From CAZFIO01 sp964519585 (GTDB lineage Bacteria > Bacillota > Clostridia > Tissierellales > Tissierellaceae), in assembly GCA_964519585.1 (NCBI GenBank), contig CAZFIO010000094.1:1-8552 (forward strand): a stretch of DNA of 8,552 nucleotides, written 5' to 3'. Numbering within the stretch: position 1 is the first letter of the stretch; every line of letters starts with the position of its first letter. Shown here piece by piece: positions 1 to 6,313 of this stretch. The notes beneath the pieces are model-generated. The model did not search any database and had not been told where the DNA came from. It saw only the letters and a list, made by a program, of their open reading frames with translations. The position numbers were made by a program, and so were the translations under genes.

Positions 1-1
1 T

Positions 2-118
2 TTAAGTGTATCCCAAGCGTTTTTATCCTGTGGCTTTGAATATCCCGGCAATTTTGCAAGATTTTTTAAAGAGCAAGTAGGAATGACGCCATCCCAATAT
101 CGGAAGGTTATGGATTGA
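2..118 (+). CDS. AraC-family transcriptional regulator, C-terminal fragment
   Basis: Only the last 38 codons lie in the window, cut by the left edge, ending at TGA 116-118. The visible peptide carries the second helix-turn-helix of the AraC/XylS DNA-binding domain: the GFEYPGNFARFFKEQVG stretch followed by MTPSQYRK matches the family pattern GF.....F.R.FK...G.TP..YR. This is the part of the domain that contacts DNA and ends the protein in nearly all members. The ligand-sensing half is not visible, so the inducer and targets cannot be named. A strong terminator follows 17 bases later, so this gene is transcriptionally separated from the next one, although the PAS-like gene that follows may be functionally linked to it. 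Confidence 0.93.
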   Translation, partial: LSVSQAFLSCGFEYPGNFARFFKEQVGMTPSQYRKVMD

Positions 119-134
119 AAAGTGAACAGAAACG

Positions 135-173
135 AGCCCGTGTATTCAGGTAAAACGAATACACGGGCTTTTT
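135..173 (+). terminator. Rho-independent terminator of the AraC-family gene
   Basis: A perfect 13-bp stem (135-147 with 157-169, AGCCCGTGTATTC and its complement) encloses a 9-base loop and runs directly into a T tract at 169-173. It begins 17 bases after the AraC-family stop codon and points in the same direction. Confidence 0.93.
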
Positions 174-224
174 GCTGTCCAAATATCAATGAGCATAAAT
201 GAATGTTTTTAAGTTTTTATCCGC

Positions 225-230
225 TATAAT
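225..230 (+). promoter_or_regulatory. Possible -10 element for the PAS-like/lipoprotein gene run
   Basis: A consensus TATAAT lies 61 bases upstream of the TTG start at 291 and just after the terminator of the previous gene, which is where a new promoter is needed. No convincing TTGACA-like -35 is present at 15-18 bases spacing and there is no TGn extension, so the element may depend on an activator (the AraC-family protein upstream would be a natural candidate) or may be chance in A+T-rich DNA. Confidence 0.4.
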
Positions 231-290
231 ACAGTGTTTTCTTTTTATACAATAAACATGACCCAATCTATGAGAAAGGTGGTGCTGAAC

Positions 291-779
291 TTGGAACAGA
301 AAAACAAGACTATGCAGCATTTTGCTGAGCTCGTTTCTATGCAAAAAGATATTGAAAATGAGCTTGTTGTGCAGGCGGAGTTTATTCGACGGGTTCAATC
401 CTTGATGCAAAATGAACATGATCATTTATCTGTGATTGATCGCTTTCCATGCCCGGTGGCTGTTTTTGCAAGGGGAGGCGTGATACACAAAGCAAACCGC
501 ACACTCATTGAAAAAACAGATCTGAGCAGGGATGAAATGCCAACTGGAAAAATCAGTTTTCTGGATCGCATCACTAACGAAAACTTTGCTCTTGCGGAAG
601 CGGTTGAAGGTGTATTTTACGGCAAGACAGCGCTTTTAAGCCGTCTCTCCTATCCTTTGGAGTTGCTTTGTAAAAGCTGGAGCTATCAGGTTCCGGACGA
701 CTACCACAGCGCACTGCTCTTCCCTCTGCCGGATAGCGAAGGACGTATTCCCTTTGGCATCGTTATGTTGATGAAATAA
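291..779 (+). CDS. Small PAS-like sensory protein, no output domain
   Basis: This reading frame gives 162 residues from TTG 291. I chose that start because AAAGGTGGTG at 275-284 is a near-perfect ribosome-binding site six bases upstream; the in-frame ATGs at 234, 258 and 270 have none. Residues about 1-45 are charged and probably helical or coiled-coil. Residues about 46-162 look like a PAS-type fold: a hydrophobic FPCPVAVFARGGVIHKANR start, typical of a PAS beta-hairpin and helix, and a final strand IPFGIVMLMK. No DNA-binding, kinase or membrane segment follows, so it is a stand-alone sensor or adaptor. From memory the domain resembles sensory N-termini of some clostridial AraC regulators, and an AraC C-terminus lies just upstream; a functional link is inference. 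The next gene starts 20 bases after its stop. Confidence 0.72.
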   Translation: MEQKNKTMQHFAELVSMQKDIENELVVQAEFIRRVQSLMQNEHDHLSVIDRFPCPVAVFARGGVIHKANRTLIEKTDLSRDEMPTGKISFLDRITNENFALAEAVEGVFYGKTALLSRLSYPLELLCKSWSYQVPDDYHSALLFPLPDSEGRIPFGIVMLMK

Positions 780-799
780 GAGAAATGGAGGAATTTATT

Positions 800-1165
800 A
801 TGACAGAGCAAAAAAACAATCCCCAAAATCAAGAGCCAATAGTTGTACAGGAAAATATCTATACCCCGGAGGATATCGAAAAGAATAAGACAATGGCAGG
901 TCTTTCGTATTTTCTGTTCTTCCTACCGCTCATTGTCTGCCCTGAATCCGGGTATGCAAAATTTCATGCGAACCAATCACTTTTACTCTTGATTACAGGT
1001 GTGGCAGGCAACGTGATATTAGGCATCATCCCTGTGATTGGCTGGATGCTAATGCCGATTTTCGGCATTGGTATCTTGATACTGGGTATCATGGGTCTCA
1101 TCAATGGATTTGGAGGGAAAGCAAAACCTCTGCCCCTAATTGGCAATTTTATTATCCTGAAATAG
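800..1165 (+). CDS. DUF4870/Tic20-like small integral membrane protein
   Basis: This encodes 121 residues from ATG 800, preceded by GGAGG at 787-791; the in-frame ATG at 785 would overlap that site and is rejected. A polar N-terminal tail (residues 1-30, rich in Asn, Gln and Glu) precedes a hydrophobic segment at about 32-47, the FHANQS motif at 55-60, and further hydrophobic segments at about 60-81 and 83-104. The KFHANQ..LL pattern after the first helix is the recognisable mark of the DUF4870/Tic20-like family, whose bacterial members have no settled biochemical role. It should sit in the cytoplasmic membrane. It lies 20 bases behind the PAS-like gene and 62 bases ahead of a lipoprotein gene on the same strand, which suggests a cell-envelope operon. 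The family assignment is from pattern recognition only. Confidence 0.78.
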   Translation: MTEQKNNPQNQEPIVVQENIYTPEDIEKNKTMAGLSYFLFFLPLIVCPESGYAKFHANQSLLLLITGVAGNVILGIIPVIGWMLMPIFGIGILILGIMGLINGFGGKAKPLPLIGNFIILK

Positions 1166-1227
1166 AGCATCAGCCTTTTGTGAATGAGGAATCTTGTCTT
1201 ATTTTTAAAAGTAAGGAGGATATTTAT

Positions 1228-2157
1228 ATGAAAAGAATTATATCTTTGATTTTAGCAATTGTACTCATATTAACCCTTGGTGGGTGTGCAGCCACTTCGA
1301 CAGCTGGAAAAGATAAGAGCGGTGACACACTTTCTGAATCCAAAAACAAGCCCACGCAGAATACGGATGAGGAGGAAAATAATTCTTCGGCCAATAAAAG
1401 TGATAATATTAACTTGTTACCTGATTATTTCCCAAAGGACTTGGGGCTAATTCCAGATTATGCCGAAATTGTCTCTCTGCGTGAGAAGGAGGGCGGTAAA
1501 GGCGTTGATGTCGTCCTGGCAAGCGATGGGAGTATAAACAGTTTGCGTGACCATTACGATCAGATTTTTGGCGGAGGAATCGTAAAAATCGAAGACAGGG
1601 ACGATGGCTACTACATCTCTGCAAAGAAAGATAGTTCACTCTACACAACTTTGATTAGCGCAGATACCTATGAGGGCCATTTGCTATATAATGGTAAGAT
1701 TTGTGTGACAGTATCTATGCTAAAGGGGGAGAGTGACTCCGTAGATTCAGAGGGGAACCCACAGAACAGCAACACAGCATCTAGCTCCGATAAATGGCCG
1801 ACCCATGGTGCTGCGGCAAATATCCCTGAACTTGGGAAGTATTGGGAGCTAAAAGTCACCGATATGAATAATCTTGGTTCTGATGAGTTTATAATCCAGT
1901 GCAAGACCAACAAGGAAGACCTTCTCCAGTATGCAGAAAGTGTTATGGAGAAGTTCCCTCTCAAGCCTACTAAGATTGATGAAGGCGGACTGTATAGTGT
2001 TACGGGGCGCGATAATAAAGGCTTGGTGTTTACCGCACAGCACGATTCCAGTACAAATGTAGCAAAAATTCAAATTTATGTGGACGCCTTCTTCGATTCT
2101 GAAAACCCAAATGGAACGGATCAAAATGGTGTTCCCAATTGGATAAATAAACAGTGA
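1228..2157 (+). CDS. Secreted lipoprotein with probable tandem repeat of a ~95-residue domain
   Basis: The product is 309 residues from ATG 1228, with AAGGAGGA at 1213-1220 fixing the start; upstream in-frame codons back to 1180 lack a site. Residues 1-19 are a lipoprotein signal peptide ending in the lipobox LGGC, with Cys20 as lipidation site. Residues 21-60 are a low-complexity linker rich in Ser, Lys, Asp and Asn, typical of surface lipoproteins. Two related segments follow, about 62-164 and 187-286, separated by a Ser/Asn/Glu-rich linker. Each has an IP(D/E) motif near its start, a helix containing (L)xxYxxxxxxxF, and a closing strand. The second segment begins DKWP...IPEL, nearly the same as the downstream lipoprotein. 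No catalytic motif was recognised. Possible families are the clostridial DUF6591-type lipoproteins, but I cannot confirm this. Confidence 0.85.
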   Translation: MKRIISLILAIVLILTLGGCAATSTAGKDKSGDTLSESKNKPTQNTDEEENNSSANKSDNINLLPDYFPKDLGLIPDYAEIVSLREKEGGKGVDVVLASDGSINSLRDHYDQIFGGGIVKIEDRDDGYYISAKKDSSLYTTLISADTYEGHLLYNGKICVTVSMLKGESDSVDSEGNPQNSNTASSSDKWPTHGAAANIPELGKYWELKVTDMNNLGSDEFIIQCKTNKEDLLQYAESVMEKFPLKPTKIDEGGLYSVTGRDNKGLVFTAQHDSSTNVAKIQIYVDAFFDSENPNGTDQNGVPNWINKQ

Positions 2158-2204
2158 GGAGCAGATGTTAACCGAAACATTGACTGGAAAGGAGGATTGA
2201 TATT

Positions 2205-2684
2205 ATGAAGAAAATTCTAATTTATCTTTTAACACTTATGCTACTAATTTCATTTACTGGATGCGGTGCTAAAGAAAAATTGGAGGAAAAGGCTGCAGAA
2301 AAAATCTTTGAACAAGTTGGCGGTGGTGACTTGGATATAGATGGGGATAAGGTCACCATCAAGGGAGATAAGGGAGAAACAGTTACTTTTGGTGACCATA
2401 AATGGCCCAAATCCCAGCTGGTAAAATACATTCCCGAATTTAAGGAAGGAGCTGTGGATGGTGTGTTAGAAAGCGCTGATTCCATAGTAATCACATTAGA
2501 ATCGGTCAAAGAAGAGGATGTTTCCTCCTATTGGGAAACAATCAAAGAAGATTTTTCTAAGGATGTATATGAGATGGAAGCAACTGATTTTATCACTGTC
2601 AATGGACATAACGATGAAGGCATTAATGTAAGCCTTGTGTATATGAGTGAGGTATTGACCATTACTGTAACTGCTCCCCAGTAG
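2205..2684 (+). CDS. Secreted lipoprotein sharing the KWP/IPE domain of its neighbour
   Basis: The product is 159 residues from ATG 2205, with AAAGGAGG at 2188-2195 upstream. Residues 1-19 form a signal peptide ending in lipobox FTGC, with lipidation at Cys20. A charged helical stretch (21-38, Lys/Glu/Ala rich) leads to a Gly/Asp-rich beta segment (39-63, with DIDGDKVTIKGDKG), then a domain at about 65-157 starting HKWPKSQLVKYIPEF. That domain aligns by eye with residues 187-286 of the preceding lipoprotein: KWP, IPE, a YxxxxxxxF helix, then (T/S)V.G.(N/D)..G and a final beta strand. The two probably arose by duplication and act at the outer face of the membrane; no enzymatic function is visible. 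The gene ends in two consecutive TAG codons (2682-2687) inside a 15-bp inverted repeat. Confidence 0.85.
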   Translation: MKKILIYLLTLMLLISFTGCGAKEKLEEKAAEKIFEQVGGGDLDIDGDKVTIKGDKGETVTFGDHKWPKSQLVKYIPEFKEGAVDGVLESADSIVITLESVKEEDVSSYWETIKEDFSKDVYEMEATDFITVNGHNDEGINVSLVYMSEVLTITVTAPQ

Positions 2685-2700
2685 TAGCAGTTACAGTAAT
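2661..2700 (+). repeat. 15-bp perfect inverted repeat overlapping the lipoprotein stop codon
   Basis: The left arm ATTACTGTAACTGCT (2661-2675) is coding (codons for ITVTA). The right arm (2686-2700) is its exact reverse complement and lies just past the stop; the 10-base loop contains the first TAG. A transcript would form a long stable hairpin, but no T tract follows on either strand, so it is not a standard intrinsic terminator. A 3'-end mRNA stabiliser or part of a two-hairpin ending with the terminator at 2819 are the likeliest roles. Confidence 0.85.
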
Positions 2701-2818
2701 CGTCTTGCAAAAAAATAAATTTTGGCGATAGAGATTATCAAATTTTTACGCCGAGACCCTAGGGTTTTGAAGGCCATCCTATGAACTACAATTACGAATA
2801 TCAGAACATAGATATAGC

Positions 2819-2855
2819 AAGGGTGGAAACCTATACCGGTTTCCACCCTTGTTTT
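2819..2855 (+). terminator. Intrinsic terminator between convergent operons
   Basis: A perfect 13-bp stem (2819-2831 AAGGGTGGAAACC with 2838-2850) with a six-base loop is followed by TTGTTTT on the + strand. It closes the lipoprotein gene run, 135 bases after its last stop codon. The - strand side lacks a T tract, but the hairpin sits about 75 bases past the end of the convergent transporter operon and no better terminator is seen for that operon, so it may slow transcription from both sides. The 2701-2818 stretch before it holds no gene with a ribosome-binding site. Confidence 0.8.
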
Positions 2856-2927
2856 CCGTATTTAGCCTAATTTTTCGAAATTGCCCCTATGACACCTTCC
2901 CTTTCTAGGTGGTTTTAATAAGTCCTT

Positions 2928-4103
2928 TTACAATATTGAACTTAATACATGGGCCTTGGATATTATTCCCTTCAAAGATTCATCTTCATCTATTACAGCT
3001 ATTGGGAAGGGAGTAGTAGCTGCCATGCTCATTATGTCAGTCAAGAGGGCCTCAGGGCTGGTTGTATTGATATCCTTAATAATAATGTCTCCTATACCTA
3101 GTCCCTTCTTATTGGCCTCTATAGCATCATCTATGGTTATAACCCCGTGTAGTTTCATTTTTTCCCCTACTACATAGGCACTGGATACTCCGTTATTTCT
3201 CATGGTAGTTATAGCAAAGCTTAGTTTATCTCTTCTACGAACGATACTGTTTGGAGTAATCATCACATTTTTCACATGGATTACTTGTGACTTATCCGCA
3301 CTGTCTATGAATTGTTTTACATAATCTGTTGCAGGGTTTTCACTCATTTCTTCTGGAGTGGCTATTTGTATAACTTCCCCATCCTTCATAATTGCTACCC
3401 TGTCTCCAATTTTAAAGGCTTCATTTATATCATGAGTTATAAAAACTATAGTCTTATTAAGTTTCTTTTGAATAGTAAGAAGTTCAAACTGCATATCTTT
3501 TCTTACTAAGGGGTCAAGGGCTGAGAAGGGCTCATCCATAAGGAGAATTTCTGGGTCATTGGCCAAGGCTCTGGCTATACCTACCCTTTGTTTCATACCA
3601 CCTGATAGACTTGATATTGGTTGGTCTTCATAGCCCTCAAGGCCTACCATGGCTATCATCTCTAAAGCTTTTTTATGCCTTTCTTCTTTTGATATTCCCT
3701 TTACTTCCAAGCCATATTCTACATTTCCAAGTACTGACCTATGGGACATAAGACCAAATTGTTGAAAGACCATGGAAATCTTATTTCTCCTGAAATCATT
3801 TAATTGATTTTTATCAAATTTACCTATGTCCTGGTCTCTATAAAAAACCTGACCTGATGTAGGTTTATTTAACCTATTGAAGCATCTGACTAGGGTGGAC
3901 TTACCAGAACCTGATAAGCCAATTACCACAAAGGTTTCACCCTCATAGACTTCAAAACTTGTATCCCACAGGGCTAGTGTAACCTTAGTTTTTTTATAAA
4001 TATCATCCTTATGAGCACCAGATTTTTTCATCTTTACTGCTCTAGAACGTTCTGAACCGTATAATTTTGATAAGTTTTTTACGCTTAATATAGCTTTACT
4101 CAT
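2928..4103 (-). CDS. opuAA: Glycine betaine/quaternary-amine ABC transporter ATPase with CBS domains
   Basis: This 391-residue ProV/OpuAA-type ATPase energises osmoprotectant uptake at the cytoplasmic face of the membrane. Visible motifs are Walker A GLSGSGKST (62-70), Q-loop VFQQF (112-116), signature LSGGM (166-170), Walker B ILLMDEP (186-192) and H-loop His224. The N-terminal extension before the nucleotide-binding core (about 16-45) is usual for this subfamily. Residues about 276-391 form a CBS pair, the domain that in lactococcal OpuA and listerial OpuC binds c-di-AMP and shuts the pump; no acidic C-terminal tail follows. The ATG start has GAGGTG seven bases upstream, and it overlaps the permease stop by eight bases (ATGAGTAA), indicating translational coupling. 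It is the last gene of the riboswitch-led operon. Exact substrate (glycine betaine, carnitine, proline betaine) cannot be read from the ATPase. Confidence 0.95.
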   Translation of the reverse strand: MSKAILSVKNLSKLYGSERSRAVKMKKSGAHKDDIYKKTKVTLALWDTSFEVYEGETFVVIGLSGSGKSTLVRCFNRLNKPTSGQVFYRDQDIGKFDKNQLNDFRRNKISMVFQQFGLMSHRSVLGNVEYGLEVKGISKEERHKKALEMIAMVGLEGYEDQPISSLSGGMKQRVGIARALANDPEILLMDEPFSALDPLVRKDMQFELLTIQKKLNKTIVFITHDINEAFKIGDRVAIMKDGEVIQIATPEEMSENPATDYVKQFIDSADKSQVIHVKNVMITPNSIVRRRDKLSFAITTMRNNGVSSAYVVGEKMKLHGVITIDDAIEANKKGLGIGDIIIKDINTTSPEALLTDIMSMAATTPFPIAVIDEDESLKGIISKAHVLSSIL

Positions 4104-4962
4104 CTGATGTCACCTCGCTTCGGCTAACCAATCCTTGGGTCAACCTATCAAGGATTACTGCTATGATTACTACAGCTGTACCTGATAAAAGACCCCTAGC
4201 CATTTCTATCTTGTTTACCCCATTTAATACTTCCAAACCTAGACCACGTACACCTATCATGGATGTGGTTACCACCATTGATATGGCCATCATAAGAGTT
4301 TGGTTTACTCCTGCCATAATAGTTGGCAGGGCTTGGGGAATCTGCACCTTAACAAGTGACTGAAGCCAGGTAGAACCAAAGGATAAAGAAGCTTCTACTA
4401 TTTCCCTATCAATCTGTCTTATACCATGGTTAGTTAACCTTATCATTGGAACTATAGCATATATGGTAGTAGCTATAACTCCTGGGGCCTTACCTAAACC
4501 AAAGAAAAGTAAAGCTGGTATCAGGTAAACAAATACTGGCATAGTCTGCATGGTATCAAGTATAGGCCGAATTATATCATCAGCCTTATCACTGGCTGAT
4601 ACTAGGATCCCTATAGGGAAGCCTAGTATCAATGATATAATCACAGAAGCTATAATCATAGATAGGGTCTCATACATCATATCCCAATATCCTACAGCAC
4701 CTATAAGAAACATTAGACCTGCATATACTAGTCCCTTACTAGCCTTGCCTAAAAGTTTCCAGGTTGCTAGGAATACAAGTATCAGTAATACAAACCAGGG
4801 AATATAGTTTAAAAAGGTTTGAATTCCATTTACAAAGTTTTGTAGAAGACTTCTAAAGAAACCAAAAAAAGCATCATGTTTTACACTAAAGGCACGAATT
4901 GAATCATCTATAGCCTTGAGATTAATTTTTATTTCAAAGGGGAATTTATATAACCAATCCAT
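4096..4962 (-). CDS. opuAB: Glycine betaine/quaternary-amine ABC transporter permease
   Basis: The permease is 288 residues and of ProW/OpuAB type. An N-terminal amphipathic region (about 1-50) precedes hydrophobic segments near 54-70, 78-92, 97-123, 141-157, 160-175, 221-240 and 258-271. The cytoplasmic coupling (EAA) loop is seen at about 190-218: EASLSFG, then IPQALP, matching the EAA---G---------I-LP pattern that docks on the ATPase. AGGAGG lies directly upstream of the ATG and only 11 bases separate the gene from the substrate-binding protein, while its end overlaps the ATPase start by eight bases, so the three are one transcription unit. The full-length, intact frame argues for a working transporter. 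No substrate-binding domain is fused to it, unlike lactococcal OpuABC; the binding protein is a separate lipoprotein. Confidence 0.94.
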   Translation of the reverse strand: MDWLYKFPFEIKINLKAIDDSIRAFSVKHDAFFGFFRSLLQNFVNGIQTFLNYIPWFVLLILVFLATWKLLGKASKGLVYAGLMFLIGAVGYWDMMYETLSMIIASVIISLILGFPIGILVSASDKADDIIRPILDTMQTMPVFVYLIPALLFFGLGKAPGVIATTIYAIVPMIRLTNHGIRQIDREIVEASLSFGSTWLQSLVKVQIPQALPTIMAGVNQTLMMAISMVVTTSMIGVRGLGLEVLNGVNKIEMARGLLSGTAVVIIAVILDRLTQGLVSRSEVTSDE

Positions 4963-4973
4963 AATACTTCCTC

Positions 4974-5987
4974 CTATTTATTTAAAACTTCTATTAATTT
5001 TTCAGCATCAGCTTCATTTAACCACTCTTTAATTAGTTCTTCATGCTGACTTAAGAACCACTCTGCTGTTTCTTCATAGCTAGCATCATTTTCTTGCATG
5101 TAAGCAAGACCTTCTGATGTCAGGGCTGATGAGGTTTTATATTTACTCAAGAATTCTACCATTTCTTTATTATCTTCATTTTCATAGAATTTATTACTTA
5201 CAGCTATGGTTACATTCATAGCCGGTAACTCAGTTTTACCTTCCTTAAATGATTCATCATCTATATAAGGCTCATCTTCTAAAAGTACCATATCATACAT
5301 ACCAAGTAACCAGGTAGGTTCCCAGTAGTAGGCTACTATAGGTTCACCTCTATCATAGGCTGAGATAATAACTGATTGAAGAGCTGCATCAGAACCAGGG
5401 CTAAAGTATTCATACTTTTCATCTAGACCTAAGAATTCAACCTTCTTACCCAGTATGGTATCAACTTCCCAGCCTGGTATGGCACCATAAATCCTGCCCT
5501 TACCCTTTACTTCATCATCAGGGAATAGTTCAGCATATCTATCTAAATCTTTTACAGTCTTTAAATCAGGAGCTGAAGCTTCAATTCCTCTTTCTGCATC
5601 TCCTTCGATTACATATCTTGGTACATATAGACCTTGAAAATTGTCATCAAAGTTTATGCCTAACTCTTGCAATTTACCTGCATCTACATCGGGTTGATAT
5701 TGGGGAATATTGTCAGTCCACTCTTCCATATGGATATCAACTTCACCTATTAAAAGACCTTCATGCATCACTGCAGTGGACCCAGGTACTTCGGTCCAGC
5801 TATAACCCCATACCTTTTCTGCTATTAAACCTGCAACTGCATTGTGGAACTTGTTACTTTCCCATTGGGCATCTGCAAATACTATTTCGCCCTTACTACC
5901 TTCACTATTGTCTCCTCCACCAGCACACCCAGCCAATACTAGGGCAAGCAAAGAAAACAGGATCAAATAACTTACAAATTTTTTCAA
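4974..5987 (-). CDS. opuAC: Glycine betaine/quaternary-amine ABC transporter substrate-binding lipoprotein
   Basis: The product is 337 residues starting at TTG 5987, chosen because GAAGGTG (- strand, 5994-6000) lies six bases upstream and the signal peptide MKKFVSYLIL begins there. The lipobox VLAGC gives Cys21 as lipid anchor, followed by a short Gly/Ser linker. The mature part matches the OpuAC/ProX type II binding fold: an early strand IVFADAQWESNKF, HEGLLIGEVDIHMEEW near 75-90, NFQGLYVPRYV near 116-125, and YYWEPTW at 220-226. Trp residues such as W42, W90, W222 and W226 are candidates for the aromatic cage that holds trimethylammonium groups (inference from family). It is the first gene after the c-di-AMP riboswitch, so the binding protein is expressed first, the reverse of the Bacillus subtilis opuAA-AB-AC order. 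The substrate could be glycine betaine, choline, carnitine or proline betaine. Confidence 0.93.
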   Translation of the reverse strand: MKKFVSYLILFSLLALVLAGCAGGGDNSEGSKGEIVFADAQWESNKFHNAVAGLIAEKVWGYSWTEVPGSTAVMHEGLLIGEVDIHMEEWTDNIPQYQPDVDAGKLQELGINFDDNFQGLYVPRYVIEGDAERGIEASAPDLKTVKDLDRYAELFPDDEVKGKGRIYGAIPGWEVDTILGKKVEFLGLDEKYEYFSPGSDAALQSVIISAYDRGEPIVAYYWEPTWLLGMYDMVLLEDEPYIDDESFKEGKTELPAMNVTIAVSNKFYENEDNKEMVEFLSKYKTSSALTSEGLAYMQENDASYEETAEWFLSQHEELIKEWLNEADAEKLIEVLNK

Positions 5988-6093
5988 TTAAAACACCTTC
6001 CTTATAATATTTTGCCTTTACTTAATGAATGCTTAGCAACCGTAAAATCACCATATTAAAAGGAGAAATCAAATTGATACTAAAAAAGAAAAC

Positions 6094-6118
6094 AAAAAAA
6101 CTATGGAGCACCATAGTC
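6094..6118 (-). terminator. Riboswitch-controlled attenuator terminator upstream of the opu operon
   Basis: On the - strand, ACTATGG (plus 6111-6117) and CCATAGT (6100-6106) form a 7-bp stem around a TGCT loop, immediately followed by seven T residues (plus 6094-6100). It sits between the c-di-AMP aptamer and the first transporter gene, where the expression platform of an OFF switch is expected. About 105 bases of leader with no other gene separate it from the TTG start. Confidence 0.9.
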
Positions 6119-6153
6119 AAAACATAATTAGCACAAAAATGACTCCCTTTAAA

Positions 6154-6252
6154 TGCCTACGAGGTTAGCTGTCGGGTTAGAGCAAAGGGTCTAGCTCTTC
6201 CAAAGGATTCACCCCAAAAGTGGTTCCCCCGCTTCTTAAAAAGAATTAAGCA
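6154..6252 (-). promoter_or_regulatory. c-di-AMP riboswitch (ydaO/yuaA class) aptamer
   Basis: Read on the - strand, the leader contains the class's invariant blocks in order: GCGGGGGA..CCA, GGGGUGAAUC, and GACAGCUAACCUCGUAGGC. The closing P1 helix pairs UGCUUA (plus 6247-6252) with UAGGCA (plus 6154-6159). A variable hairpin occupies the interior (AGAGC...GCUCU around plus 6180-6198). Members of this class bind c-di-AMP and usually switch off ion, amino-acid or osmolyte uptake and wall-remodelling genes. Here an intrinsic terminator follows and an osmolyte ABC operon is downstream, a fitting target since high c-di-AMP signals high turgor. The ligand and OFF logic are known for the class, not shown here. 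Confidence 0.95.
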
Positions 6253-6284
6253 TGCAATTCATATTAAATTTTTACTACCAAAAT

Positions 6285-6313
6285 ATTATAACATACTTTT
6301 CCAACCATTGCAA
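6285..6313 (-). promoter_or_regulatory. Sigma-A-type promoter of the riboswitch-opu operon
   Basis: On the - strand a -35 TTGCAA (6308-6313), a 17-base spacer and a -10 TATAAT (6285-6290) with a TG one base upstream of the -10 (extended -10, TGTTATAAT) form a near-consensus vegetative promoter. The predicted start, near 6278, is about 25 bases before the aptamer P1 helix, so the whole riboswitch is transcribed. Confidence 0.88.

Noticed and set aside
234..290. N-terminal extension of the PAS-like gene from ATG 234, 258 or 270
   Set aside because: None of these ATGs has a ribosome-binding site, and the extension overlaps the putative transcription start, whereas TTG 291 has a near-perfect site six bases upstream.
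1409..2124. Several - strand open frames across the long lipoprotein gene
   Set aside because: They lie antisense to a gene with signal peptide, lipobox and ribosome-binding site and have no start signals of their own.
2756..2765. 10-bp palindrome ACCCTAGGGT followed by TTTT
   Set aside because: It has no loop and is too short for a terminator; chance occurrence is likely.
2781..2870. Short frame of 29 codons starting MNYNYEYQNID
   Set aside because: It has no ribosome-binding site and its second half is the terminator stem-loop, so coding is unlikely.
2685..2927. A mobile-element end at the compositional junction
   Set aside because: No transposase fragment, terminal inverted repeat pair or target duplication is visible; the only inverted repeats are self-contained hairpins.
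5618..6007. Open frame of 129 codons on the + strand
   Set aside because: It is antisense to the substrate-binding lipoprotein gene, with no ribosome-binding site and an implausible composition rich in His, Leu and Tyr.
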